From Elusimicrobia bacterium HGW-Elusimicrobia-1 (GTDB taxonomy: Bacteria; Elusimicrobiota; Endomicrobiia; PHAN01), in contig PHAN01000003.1 of the NCBI GenBank assembly GCA_002841695.1, positions 83,149 to 147,148 of the forward strand: a stretch of DNA of 64,000 nt, written 5' to 3'. Each line of letters starts with the position of its first letter. The first letter of the stretch is position 1. The notes under the pieces were generated by a model. It had not been told where the DNA came from. It worked only from the letters and a program-made list of their open reading frames with translations, and ran no database searches. This document shows, in pieces, positions 54,473 through 62,490 of this stretch. The position numbers were made by a program, and so were the translations under genes.

Positions 54473-54710
54473 TACCCAATATACTTGATGTTCATGCGGG
54501 TTAAAGCCGAGTGCCGGAAAGAATGCTGGAAATATGGCAAAGATTATGATGTTGCAGAAATTCAGTTTCGAGGGATTTTTGAAAGCGTTAGAAGATGGAA
54601 AAATTCTCGTTGATTTTGACGCCCGCACAGGGCACAATCACGGCACAAAATTCCGGATGAGACAGGATTGTTTGCCGATGTTGTATGAGGGCGTGAGGTC
54701 TATTATTTAA
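54473..54710 (+). pseudogene. MvaI/BcnI-type restriction endonuclease, C-terminal remnant
   Basis: Two pieces in different frames: YLMFMRVKAECRKECWKY (from 54482) and, after a frameshift, FSFEGFLKALEDGKILVDFD then ARTGHNHGTKFRMRQD ending at 54710. The DFDARTGHNHGTKFR core is the hallmark C-terminal part of the MvaI/BcnI family, which cut CC(W/S)GG. The N-terminal domain is absent. With the methyltransferase stub this marks a decayed restriction-modification locus. Confidence 0.7.
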
Positions 54711-54760
54711 AGTGAAGCATTGCTAATGTGTTTTCATAAATATTAAAATCAGGGAAAAAA

Positions 54761-55846
54761 ATGATACGGAACTTTTTGATTGAGCACCGACTGCTTATGC
54801 CGCTGATATTCGTATCCGGCGGTATCGTCGCCGGGCTGGTGTTTGAAAAAATTGTCTTGCTGTGGCTTAAAAAAGTTACATCCCGCACCGAATGGGAAGG
54901 CGACGACATTATCGTCGGCGCGCTCAAAGGAATGACCTTTCTGTGGTTCGCGCTTTTGGGCGTCTGGCTTGCGGCGGCATCGGCTCCCGTGAGCGCCGAA
55001 ATCGAAGGCCATCTGCGGCGTCTGGTCGCCGTGGGCTACATTCTCTCGGTCACTTTTGTGGCTATGCGCGCGGCCGTGGGTTTCGTCAAACTTTACGCCG
55101 CAAAAGCGGCCGGCGTTCTTCCGCCGTCGTCGATATTCATTAATCTCACCCGCACCGTAGTTTTCGGCATAGGCGTTCTTGTCATACTTCAGACGCTGGG
55201 GATTTCCATAACTCCGCTTCTGACCGCCTTGGGCGTAGGCGGTCTGGCCGTCGCGCTGGCTTTGCAGGACACCCTGTCAAATTTTTTCTCGGGCCTGCAG
55301 ATTCTTCTCTCGCGGCAGATAAAACCCGGAGATTACATAAAGCTTGAAACGGGCGAAGAGGGCTACGTCGTCGACATAACCTGGAGAAACACCACGATAC
55401 GGGCGCTTCCCAACAACGTTGTCGTAATTCCCAATGCCAAAATCGCCTCGTCGCTCGTCACAAATTATTACATGCCCGACAAGGAAATAGCCGTTTTGAT
55501 GCAGGTGGGCGTGGGCTACGAAAGCGATCTTGAAAAGGTCGAGCGAGTCACAATCGAAGCGGCAAGGGAAGTTATGAAGACGGTAACGGGCGGCGTTGAG
55601 ACGTTCGAGCCGTTCATCAGGTATCACACGTTCGGCGATTTCGCCATAGGTTTTTCGGTGATAATGCGCGGCAAAGAGTTTACAGATCAGTTCCTCGTAA
55701 AACACGAATTTGTCAAGAAACTCCACGCCCGCTACAAGAGCGAAGGCATAAACATCCCCTTTCCGATAAGAACTCTTGAGATGAGAAACACCGGCGACGG
55801 CGCCGCGCCCGTGGTTGTCTCCGTGGCTGCCGGTAAAAACAAATGA
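54761..55846 (+). CDS. Mechanosensitive channel, MscS family
   Basis: 361 residues: four to five N-terminal helices (about 10-170), the pore helix (TPLLTALGVGGLAVALALQD) and the MscS beta domain (FFSGLQILLSRQIKPGDYIK, RNTTIRALPNNVVVIPNAKI), then the alpha/beta C-terminal domain. It releases osmolytes under membrane tension. ATG 54761 follows the island. It overlaps the next gene by ATGA. Confidence 0.95.
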   Translation: MIRNFLIEHRLLMPLIFVSGGIVAGLVFEKIVLLWLKKVTSRTEWEGDDIIVGALKGMTFLWFALLGVWLAAASAPVSAEIEGHLRRLVAVGYILSVTFVAMRAAVGFVKLYAAKAAGVLPPSSIFINLTRTVVFGIGVLVILQTLGISITPLLTALGVGGLAVALALQDTLSNFFSGLQILLSRQIKPGDYIKLETGEEGYVVDITWRNTTIRALPNNVVVIPNAKIASSLVTNYYMPDKEIAVLMQVGVGYESDLEKVERVTIEAAREVMKTVTGGVETFEPFIRYHTFGDFAIGFSVIMRGKEFTDQFLVKHEFVKKLHARYKSEGINIPFPIRTLEMRNTGDGAAPVVVSVAAGKNK

Positions 55847-56673
55847 ACAGAGACGCAACCGCATTTTTCGTCAATATTCTTGTGCCTCTTGTGACGGGTG
55901 CGGTCTATTTCATAATGGCCGCCGAGATAAAGCGAGTCACTAAAATCCGCAAGCTTATGTTCGGCGAGATCGGATACAACAAAGCGTTCACGGCTTTTCT
56001 GCTGTTCGGGTTTTACTTCGTCACGCGTCCTCTTCAGAACGTGCTCGGCCCGCATCCCTGGCCGATGGTCATAAACTCGGTGCGGCAGTTTTTTCTTATG
56101 GCCGTGATAGCTCCGTCGATTCTGGTGGGAATTCTTCACTGGGTCCCCAGCGAAAAGGGAACGCCCAAATCCACGGCCGTAGCCGCCTACGCCGGCGGAT
56201 TCCTGATGGCGATGATTTTTATTCTCGTCAACTCGATGGCTATCGACGGTTCCAAGATTCTGGCCGAGTTCGGCGGCTGGAAAATATACGACGCCAAGTG
56301 GTTTACGTCGGGGAGCGTCTCTTCGTCCGACTTCGCGTTGCCGAAGGCGCGCCTTATAGTGATACATCTTATAACTCAGCTGGTTACTCCGGTGGGATAT
56401 TTTCTTTTGGCCGCGGCCTATGTGCGCCACAGAAGGTACAACTATCCGATGAGCTCGGTGTATAACTTGATTCCCAAAAAGTGGAAGTATCTGGAGGCGG
56501 GTTTGCTGATTTTCGCTATTTCCATGATAACGGCGGGATTCGCGGCTTTCTTCGGGCAGTACTACACTTATCTGTGGGTCATTTATTTCGCGGCTTCCGC
56601 CGTGGCGGGCGTGATAGAACTCATCAGCGTAAAAATTCCTCCGCGGGAAGCCCCGGCGGATTTGCAGAACTGA
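55843..56673 (+). CDS. Conserved 7TM membrane protein of unknown function
   Basis: 276 residues with seven predicted helices (starting near 10, 45, 75, 105, 165, 210 and 235). Recognisable internal features are FVTRPLQNVLGPHPWPM after helix 2 and a loop between helices 4 and 5 with FGGWKIYDAKWFTSGSVSS. I do not recognise a family. Coupling to mscS by a 4-base overlap suggests related membrane function. It converges with the SLC13 gene. Confidence 0.75.
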   Translation: MNRDATAFFVNILVPLVTGAVYFIMAAEIKRVTKIRKLMFGEIGYNKAFTAFLLFGFYFVTRPLQNVLGPHPWPMVINSVRQFFLMAVIAPSILVGILHWVPSEKGTPKSTAVAAYAGGFLMAMIFILVNSMAIDGSKILAEFGGWKIYDAKWFTSGSVSSSDFALPKARLIVIHLITQLVTPVGYFLLAAAYVRHRRYNYPMSSVYNLIPKKWKYLEAGLLIFAISMITAGFAAFFGQYYTYLWVIYFAASAVAGVIELISVKIPPREAPADLQN

Positions 56674-56692
56674 AACTTCCTTCCGTTGTCCG

Positions 56693-58057
56693 TCAGAAAA
56701 ACAGCCACATCATCAAAATCGAAATAAAGGCGCTTGCCGCTCCCACCACCGCGCCCAGTTTCAGCCATTCTCCGAAACTCACCCTGTAATTGGTTTTCTT
56801 TTCTAAAATTCCCAGCGCCACTATATTTGCCGACGACCCTATCATCGTAACGTTTCCGCCGTAACATCCGCCGAAGAGCAGAGCCCACCACAGCAGACCT
56901 TTGTCCGCTATGTTCATATTTCTTATCACGGGGACATAAGACGCCACCACGACGACGTTATCGAGTATACTTGAGAAGAATCCGCTTGAAAACAGCACCG
57001 TCGCCGCCAGCGCCTTTTTTGCGTTCACAACGTCGAGCATTTTTTGCGCCAGAGCGGCGGCTATACCCGAACTCTGGATGACCCCTGCCTGCGCGAAAAG
57101 AAACATAAAAAACAGAATCGACTGCCATTCGACTTCGCGCTCTATGTAATATCTGGCCTTGTCGTGACGGTAGAGCATTACTATGCCGGCCGAAATCACG
57201 GGCAGCATCATCAAAAGCGTGTTTTCATGCACGCCGGCCAAGGCCTCTATGCGCTTATGAAACGCCATCAGCAGCACCGTGGCCCCGAATATCATCATGC
57301 TTATCTTGGTTTTTCTGTCGGGGGGAATCGATATAAGATAGAAAAAACCTTTGTTGTCGGCGTGCGCTTTGAGTTTTTCGTCGAGTTCGCCTATGTATTT
57401 TCTGAACCAAAATATCATAATTGCTATGGTCGCGGCAAGTACTATAATCGATACGGGCAGACCCCGCAAAAGAAAATCTTCAAACGATAGTTTTCCGCGC
57501 GCCGCTATCAGTATTCCGACGGGATTTCCCAAAAGAGTCGCCGCCGAGCCCACGTTTGTGGCCATCACGGAAGAAATAATAAGAGGCGTCGGGCGCACTT
57601 CAAAAAACATGCATATATCGAGAATCACGGCCGTCATTATCATTATGGAAGTTACCTCTCCCATAAGCCCCGATAGCACTGCGGACACGACGGCAAGTCC
57701 CGCGAACAGCCGTATGCCGGTAAGTTTCTTTATCCTTAAAATTTCCGTCACGAACCAGTAAAAGAAGCCGGATTCCTTCATCATCCCGACTATTATCATC
57801 ATTCCGATGAGAAACAGAATAACGTCGAGCGACGCGTATCTTAAGAAATCCTCAAGCTCCACCGCGTTTATCGTAAGAAGAAGTCCGCTGCCCAGAAAAA
57901 CAAAGCTCAGACGGAAATCCCAGAAAAAAAGCGTGCCGAATATGGACGAGGAGAATATAAGGGCGATGATAATTTGTCTGGTGTCGAGGCCCATAAGCGC
58001 GCCGGCCCCCGCGGCTGTCAAAGACGATAGAATCAGGTAGATAAATCTTTTTTTCAT
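56693..58057 (-). CDS. SLC13/ArsB/NhaD-type transporter
   Basis: 454 residues, about 11-12 helices in two inverted halves. SLDVILFLIGMMIIVGMMKE and NVGSAATLLGNPVGILIA near the end of half 1, with MIGSSANIVALGI in half 2, are the paired helix-breaking motifs (GNP and SSAN) of the ion transporter superfamily. Candidates include an arsenite or Na+/H+ (NhaD) antiporter; the substrate is not decidable. It is cotranscribed direction-wise with the GDT1 gene but separated from it by a miniature element. Confidence 0.85.
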   Translation of the reverse strand: MKKRFIYLILSSLTAAGAGALMGLDTRQIIIALIFSSSIFGTLFFWDFRLSFVFLGSGLLLTINAVELEDFLRYASLDVILFLIGMMIIVGMMKESGFFYWFVTEILRIKKLTGIRLFAGLAVVSAVLSGLMGEVTSIMIMTAVILDICMFFEVRPTPLIISSVMATNVGSAATLLGNPVGILIAARGKLSFEDFLLRGLPVSIIVLAATIAIMIFWFRKYIGELDEKLKAHADNKGFFYLISIPPDRKTKISMMIFGATVLLMAFHKRIEALAGVHENTLLMMLPVISAGIVMLYRHDKARYYIEREVEWQSILFFMFLFAQAGVIQSSGIAAALAQKMLDVVNAKKALAATVLFSSGFFSSILDNVVVVASYVPVIRNMNIADKGLLWWALLFGGCYGGNVTMIGSSANIVALGILEKKTNYRVSFGEWLKLGAVVGAASAFISILMMWLFF

Positions 58058-58076
58058 ATTTTTACGATTTTAGAAC

Positions 58077-58295
58077 TTGAATCAATTGAAAAACCACGTT
58101 ATTTGTCATTCTGAGTCCTTCGGCAAGCGTCATTCTGGGTCCTTCGGCGGCGTCATTCTGAGCGTAGCGAAGAATCTCATAATGCCTCAGGATAAACTCC
58201 GCGAACTGAGTGGGACGAGATCCTTCGCTACGCTCAGGATGACAGAAGGCGAAGGGTTCAGGGTAACATTGAGGACACTTTTTCAATTGACTCAA
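58077..58295 (+). mobile_element. Miniature inverted-repeat element, family TTGAGTCAATTGAAAAA
   Basis: Ends TTGAATCAATTGAAAAA (58077-58093) and TTTTTCAATTGACTCAA (58279-58295), one mismatch; 219 bp. The body has the family words. It abuts the stop codon of the minus-strand GDT1 gene at 58297 and starts 20 bases from the SLC13 start at 58057. Confidence 0.85.
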
Positions 58296-58296
58296 C

Positions 58297-58857
58297 TTAA
58301 AAGAAAAAGGCCGCGATGCCCATGATTATAAAAATAGATGCCGCCGCCCGCGAGACGATTTTTTTGTTGATTTTTGAAGCCGCGGCGTCGCCCAGCCATA
58401 TGGCGCCCGCGCTCAATACGGCCAGCGCGGCAAGCGTTCCGGTCAAAACCGCCGCCGGATGGAATTTGGTCGCAAACAGCGCCGCGGCCACTTGTGTCTT
58501 GTCGCCCCATTCCAAAATGGAAACCGTCGCGAAAGCCGCGGCAAAGGGCGACATTGCCGCGGCGCCGGAAGATTTTTTTCCGTCGTCGTCCGACTCCGCC
58601 CGTAAAGACAATAATCCGAACAGTATAAATAAAACGCCCGACGCTATTTTGACCCATCGCATCGGAATAACTTCCACGGCGAGCGCCCCGAAGGCCACCG
58701 CGGCTCCGTCGACCAGAAGAAATGCCGTCATTGCGCCGGCAAGAAGAGCCCGCCGGTTACCCCGCCGCCCGCTCGAAAGCACAAGCAGAGATATTTGTGT
58801 TTTATCGCCGAGTTCCGCCAAAGCTATAGTCGCAAAAGGAATGATAAATCCGAGCAT
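58297..58857 (-). CDS. TMEM165/GDT1 (UPF0016) family, Mn2+ exporter-like
   Basis: 186 residues from ATG at 58857. Two copies of the ExGDKxQ motif, LAELGDKTQISLLVL and ILEWGDKTQVAAALFA, each at the start of a three-helix half, define the family, whose bacterial members (MneA and relatives) export manganese. The longer upstream reading frame from 59022 is not supported: it lacks the family opening MLGFIIPFATIALAELGDKT. Confidence 0.92.
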   Translation of the reverse strand: MLGFIIPFATIALAELGDKTQISLLVLSSGRRGNRRALLAGAMTAFLLVDGAAVAFGALAVEVIPMRWVKIASGVLFILFGLLSLRAESDDDGKKSSGAAAMSPFAAAFATVSILEWGDKTQVAAALFATKFHPAAVLTGTLAALAVLSAGAIWLGDAAASKINKKIVSRAAASIFIIMGIAAFFF

Positions 58858-58993
58858 TGTTCTTATTGGCAATTTAGGTTTTTGGGAGTGTTCCGGGCGC
58901 TTAAAACAAATCGGCAGAAATGCGCCGCGGAACATTTTTATTATATCATTTTTGAAAAACCGATTTTTGCCGTCGGTAATTTGCGCGACGGTA

Positions 58994-59023
58994 TTGACAA
59001 GGCGCGAAAAAAAGTTGTACACT
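58994..59023 (+). promoter_or_regulatory. Promoter of the DUF5679 gene
   Basis: TTGACA at 58994-58999 and TACACT at 59018-59023, spacer 18, about 95 bases before ATG 59119. The 260 bases between the GDT1 start and this gene hold nothing else I can identify. Confidence 0.45.
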
Positions 59024-59118
59024 GACCCACGGTTTCATGAAAAACCCGTCGCAACTTGCCGCTGTCGCGGTATTGAGGCGAAGGATAAAGAGCGCTTTCG
59101 GGCGCACGGAGGAAAGTT

Positions 59119-59268
59119 ATGGCAGAAGGCAGATGTATGAAGTGCAAAAAGCAGGTCGAGATAAAGGACGGCAAAGAGATAGAGATGAAGGGCGGCAGAA
59201 GAGCGCTTCAGGGCGTGTGCCCCGATTGCGGCACAAAAGTATTCCGCATACTCGGCAAGAAGAAATAA
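59119..59268 (+). CDS. Small DUF5679 zinc-ribbon protein
   Basis: 49 residues from ATG 59119, preceded by GGAGGA. Two CxxC knuckles, CMKC (6-9) and CPDC (34-37), and a basic tail ILGKKK match DUF5679, small proteins probably binding nucleic acid. The 3' end is partially duplicated at 59757. Confidence 0.85.
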   Translation: MAEGRCMKCKKQVEIKDGKEIEMKGGRRALQGVCPDCGTKVFRILGKKK

Positions 59269-59383
59269 GCGTTCGTATTTTATCCGCTGAAAGCGGAACC
59301 ACCGCCGGCCGAAACATAATCGCAATGAGAGTTTCCCGGCGGAGTGTTCTTGTGTATGGCATCATGTTCCGGGGAGGAACGAT

Positions 59384-59710
59384 ATGTCTTTGAAAATTGT
59401 AGTGGCTGTATTGGTTATCGGAGTGATGGTTTCCGGGTGCGCCACGGTAAATGTTGAGGCGCCCAGGGGCCAGAGCGTTATCCTTCAACCGTCCGTAGAA
59501 TCTCAACCGGTAGTGTCAAAGGGCAAGATTTGGTACGCGCTTTACGGGCTTGTGCCGATTACGTCCAACAGTACGGCGGATGTAATCAAGAAAGAAAAGC
59601 TCAAAGAGGCATCTTTCCGCACGTATTATGGTTTTGATGATTATCTTATATCGATAATCACCGGTATAATAACCGTTCAACCCAAGACGCTTGAAGTAAG
59701 AGGCAAGTAA
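59384..59710 (+). CDS. Bor-like small lipoprotein
   Basis: 108 residues. Signal peptide with lipobox (VSGC, Cys19). VSKGKIWYALYGLVPITSNS and YYGFDDYLISIITGIITVQP resemble the Bor/Iss lipoprotein domain, which in lambda lysogens affects serum resistance; here the function is unknown. GGGGAGGAA precedes the ATG by 6 bases. It sits between two copies of the 3' end of the DUF5679 gene, as if inserted by or generated with a duplication. Confidence 0.72.
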   Translation: MSLKIVVAVLVIGVMVSGCATVNVEAPRGQSVILQPSVESQPVVSKGKIWYALYGLVPITSNSTADVIKKEKLKEASFRTYYGFDDYLISIITGIITVQPKTLEVRGK

Positions 59711-59756
59711 CGTCTCTTGAAGGTTGCTTGATACAATGCAACTCGGGGTTCATGCT

Positions 59757-59818
59757 GTGCGTCCCGATTGCGGCGCAGAAGTATTCCGCATACTCGGCAA
59801 GAAGAAATAAGTGTTCGT
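59757..59818 (+). pseudogene. Duplicated 3' fragment of the DUF5679 gene
   Basis: A 62-base stretch (GTGCGTCCCGATTGCGGCGC at the start, ILGKKK-coding end and the bases after the stop) repeats 59216-59276 with few differences. No start codon or first knuckle remains. Together the copies form 0.5-kb spaced direct repeats around the lipoprotein gene. Confidence 0.75.
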
Positions 59819-59865
59819 TCTTTTCGCAGAATTTGCGATCATCCGGAACGGCCGTGTTTCGGTGT

Positions 59866-59898
59866 AAACCGGATAGCGGCCGCTCCGGTTTTTTTTTA
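59866..59898 (+). terminator. Rho-independent terminator
   Basis: AAACCGGA/TCCGGTTT stem (59866-59873, 59884-59891) with a GC-rich palindromic loop, followed by T8. Confidence 0.8.
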
Positions 59899-59948
59899 GA
59901 AAGGCAACCGGCGTCAGACCCTTCCTCCGCAAGAGTGAAATTAATTTT

Positions 59949-60614
59949 ATGAACAGGCATCGTCGCGGACGGCGACATTACCGTCCGCGTTATTCGCCGC
60001 CGCCCGCGACACCTCCAGGGCATTCGGTCAATTCTCCGTCGACCGCCGCGTCCATATCCCCGATATCGAAATTTCTGCGGCAGCGCGTCGGAAGATTTCT
60101 GCTGTATTTTGCGGCCGTCGCGATAGTTTACTGGCTTCTCTTCGACGAATCGGGGCTGCAATTTAAGGGCGCGGAAAAATCCCTGATGGCTCCCGCCTAC
60201 AGCGTGGCTCCGTCGGCGGGGGGTGTGTTCAAGGGTTACGAATCAAAGACCGTTTTTGTGACCGAAATTTTCGACGGCGACACGGTCCGCACGCGCGACG
60301 GAGAGGTGATAAGATATTTGGGCATAGACACGCCGGAAATGAACTACGGCAAGGGCCGCCCGCAGCCCGGAGCCGTCGAGGCGACCGCCCGCAACCGCCG
60401 GCTCGTTTACCAAAAAAAAATCGTTCTGCTGATTCATCCCATGGAGAGGAAAGACGCATACGGCCGAACGCTGGCGTATCTGCTGCTCGACGATGGCGAC
60501 GAATACGCAAGCGTGAATCATATACTGGTCGCCGAAGGACACGCCCGCGAGGCCTACGGCAAACTGCGCGTACCCGCCCGCATAAAAAAAAGTTTCTCGT
60601 CCGGCCAAAAATAA
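59949..60614 (+). CDS. Thermonuclease (SNase) family protein, membrane-anchored
   Basis: 221 residues. A Pro-rich, Arg-rich N-terminus and a single hydrophobic helix (about 56-70) precede an SNase domain (about 97-215): EIFDGDTVRTRDGEVIRYLG, IDTPEMNYG, and KDAYGRTLAYLLLDDGDEY, with the Asp, Arg and Glu positions of micrococcal nuclease (R in RYLG, E in PEM, R in GRTL). It probably acts outside the inner membrane as a Ca2+-dependent nuclease. Confidence 0.9.
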   Translation: MNRHRRGRRHYRPRYSPPPATPPGHSVNSPSTAASISPISKFLRQRVGRFLLYFAAVAIVYWLLFDESGLQFKGAEKSLMAPAYSVAPSAGGVFKGYESKTVFVTEIFDGDTVRTRDGEVIRYLGIDTPEMNYGKGRPQPGAVEATARNRRLVYQKKIVLLIHPMERKDAYGRTLAYLLLDDGDEYASVNHILVAEGHAREAYGKLRVPARIKKSFSSGQK

Positions 60615-60638
60615 TCTCTCGGAGTTTTTAGTCGATTT

Positions 60639-61058
60639 GTGTTACACTACATAATAGACGGCAGCAATCTTTTGTATTTTTCCGGCTACGTGGACGATTG
60701 CGACGGCGACGTCGTTCTGGCCCGCGAGGAACTCACCCGCGCCGTAGCGGCCGCGCTCGAAGAAACCGAGTCGTCGGGAAAACCCGCGAAAATGACCCTG
60801 GTATACGATGTCCATTCGTGGGTCGGCCCGACGGATGAACGCGTCGGCGAGCTCAGAATATCCTTCGCCGTGGGCCCGAAGGAAACCCAGCCGGCCGACC
60901 GCGAAATATTATCTCTGATAGAGCGCAGTACCCACGGCGCCGACGAGCTTATTCTTGTTACCGACGATGGCTCCCTGCGCCGCGAGGCGATGTATTTCGG
61001 CTGCCGGCTTGTCGGCTGCGAAAAATTCTGGACAGATTTCGGACTTCATTACCGCTGA
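60639..61058 (+). CDS. NYN-domain (YacP-like) ribonuclease
   Basis: 139 residues from GTG 60639. LHYIIDGSNLLYFSG begins the PIN-like NYN fold (Asp7 with NL), TLVYDVHSW and ILVTDDGSLRREAMYFG give further acidic residues, matching YacP/Rae1-type ribonucleases that act on ribosome-bound RNA. It ends 22 bases before the ferredoxin gene. Confidence 0.8.
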   Translation: MLHYIIDGSNLLYFSGYVDDCDGDVVLAREELTRAVAAALEETESSGKPAKMTLVYDVHSWVGPTDERVGELRISFAVGPKETQPADREILSLIERSTHGADELILVTDDGSLRREAMYFGCRLVGCEKFWTDFGLHYR

Positions 61059-61080
61059 AAACTTTTTAGGAGCGAACGCT

Positions 61081-61269
61081 ATGAACCGTATCGTGATAAT
61101 CGACGAAAAACTCTGCACCGCCTGCGGCGCCTGTGTGGAACTGTGTCCGCAGAAAATACTCTATATCGACGAAAAAAATAACGTCTGCAAAGTGGCCGAC
61201 GAAAACCGCTGCGACAAACTTCGCGGCTGCGAACGCGTCTGCCCGGTGGAAGCGATAAAAATTCGCTGA
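61081..61269 (+). CDS. Ferredoxin-like 4Fe-4S protein
   Basis: 62 residues from ATG 61081, after TTAGGAGCG. The first cluster motif is canonical (CTACGACVELCP). The second reads CDKLRGCERVCP with three extra residues, plus an isolated upstream Cys (NVCKVADENR). An unusual second cluster or a 7-Cys arrangement is possible. It would carry electrons for the neighbouring unknown enzyme. Confidence 0.85.
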   Translation: MNRIVIIDEKLCTACGACVELCPQKILYIDEKNNVCKVADENRCDKLRGCERVCPVEAIKIR

Positions 61270-61282
61270 AAGGAAAAAAATT

Positions 61283-61999
61283 ATGTCCGGCATAAAAATA
61301 ATTCTCGACCCGCCCAAAAGGCGGGAGTATCTCGACGGCCTTCTGGCGCTCGACGGACTTTCGCACATAAAAGAGGATCCCGCCGCGGCGTATTGCCCGG
61401 TATCGCTGACGTCTACGCCCGACGAACTTAAAGAAGTCGTACGCGCGCGTCAGCAAATTCTCGTCGAAAAAGTGTTGAAACCCGCGGGGATCACCGCCTA
61501 CGATCCCGAATCCGCGCCGTTTTCGCCGGACAAGAACATCTCCGCGCGGCCGGACAAAATATACGCCGTCGATTCGTCGAAAATCGCGGGGACGAGGTTT
61601 TTCGTCGGACACAACATATTGCCGTCGACGGGCGCGGGCGTCGAAGCCGAAAAGGCCAAAATCTATAACCGCGTCGCGGTAATGCTGATGGATAAAAATG
61701 TCCGCGTTTCCAGAATGCAGCCCAACAGAACGATTTATCTGGAATATTCGGATTTCTCCGCGCAAGCCGGACGTTTCGCGGAGGTTTTTGAGCTTCTTAT
61801 GAAGTACGAACCGGGCGCCGGCCTTAACGGAGACCTGCCTGCGCTGCTTGGTTTTGATAAAACGACCGGCGAAGTCGCAGACCTTGAACAAGTCGTCTAC
61901 GAAAAATTCGCCGACCTCAGATACCATTACGACGGAAATACGCCGGTGCTGAAACTTCGCGCCGAAAATCCTGAGATATTCCGCGAAAATCGCGGCTGA
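61283..61999 (+). CDS. Unknown protein, possible nucleoside-deoxyribosyltransferase-like fold
   Basis: 238 residues, soluble, no signal peptide. AAGG-type ribosome site AAAGGA precedes the ATG. YDPESAPFSPDKNIS, a VDSSKIAG stretch and LPSTGAGVEAEKAKIYNRVA are weakly reminiscent of the strand-loop pattern (D.. then STG.G.E.E.A) of nucleoside 2-deoxyribosyltransferases, but I cannot name a family. It follows the ferredoxin by 13 bases, so they may be partners. Confidence 0.55.
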   Translation: MSGIKIILDPPKRREYLDGLLALDGLSHIKEDPAAAYCPVSLTSTPDELKEVVRARQQILVEKVLKPAGITAYDPESAPFSPDKNISARPDKIYAVDSSKIAGTRFFVGHNILPSTGAGVEAEKAKIYNRVAVMLMDKNVRVSRMQPNRTIYLEYSDFSAQAGRFAEVFELLMKYEPGAGLNGDLPALLGFDKTTGEVADLEQVVYEKFADLRYHYDGNTPVLKLRAENPEIFRENRG

Positions 62000-62035
62000 T
62001 TCAGGGCGTCGCCGGAAACATCACACGGGAGTTTT

Positions 62036-62358
62036 ATGGCGATCAAAAAAATTCCGATCGTTTTTGGTGTCGCGGTTCTGTCGCTGGGCTTGTGCGGCAT
62101 ATTGAGGCCTATGGAGGTTTTTGCCGTGGACAAAAAATACAACCCGCTCACACCCGAAGAAGAAAAAGTCATCATTAACAAAGGCACCATGCCCGCATCG
62201 CCGAAAAACTCATCAAAATACTCCGCGAAAAAGGTTATAATGTCGTAACCGAAGTCACGAAAGCCGCCGCGTTTTGGCCTGCCGAAGATTATCACCAGAG
62301 ATATTACGAAAAAACCAAGAAGCAGCCGTATTGCCACTTTCGACAGAAGAGGTTTTAA
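62036..62358 (+). pseudogene. msrB/msrA remnant with internal deletion
   Basis: The first 48 codons encode a signal peptide and the start of methionine sulfoxide reductase B (YNPLTPEEEKVIINKGT). At about 62190 the sequence jumps, in another frame, to the end of MsrA: RIAEKLIKILREKGYNVVTE and AAFWPAEDYHQRYYEKTKKQ then PYCHFRQKRF with stop at 62356-62358. Neither active site is complete (the MsrB zinc Cys and MsrA GCFW are gone). An exported MsrB-MsrA fusion probably lost about 250 codons. As read, the first frame gives a 70-residue product ending at 62248. Confidence 0.8.
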
Positions 62359-62490
62359 TTGGCTGTCGGCTCGAGACAAAAACATCCTCCCCCGACGGAA
62401 AAACACCAACCGAGACTTAACCGATATTAACGTTTTTTACCCCTTTGTTGCGGCTACCCGACATCCTTTCGACACCCCGAAAATTATTTT

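Noticed and set aside
61079..61927. Minus-strand ORF (282 codons) opposite the ferredoxin and its neighbour
   Set aside because: The plus strand has ribosome sites, correct spacing and a cysteine motif; the minus frame is Arg/Phe/Gly rich.
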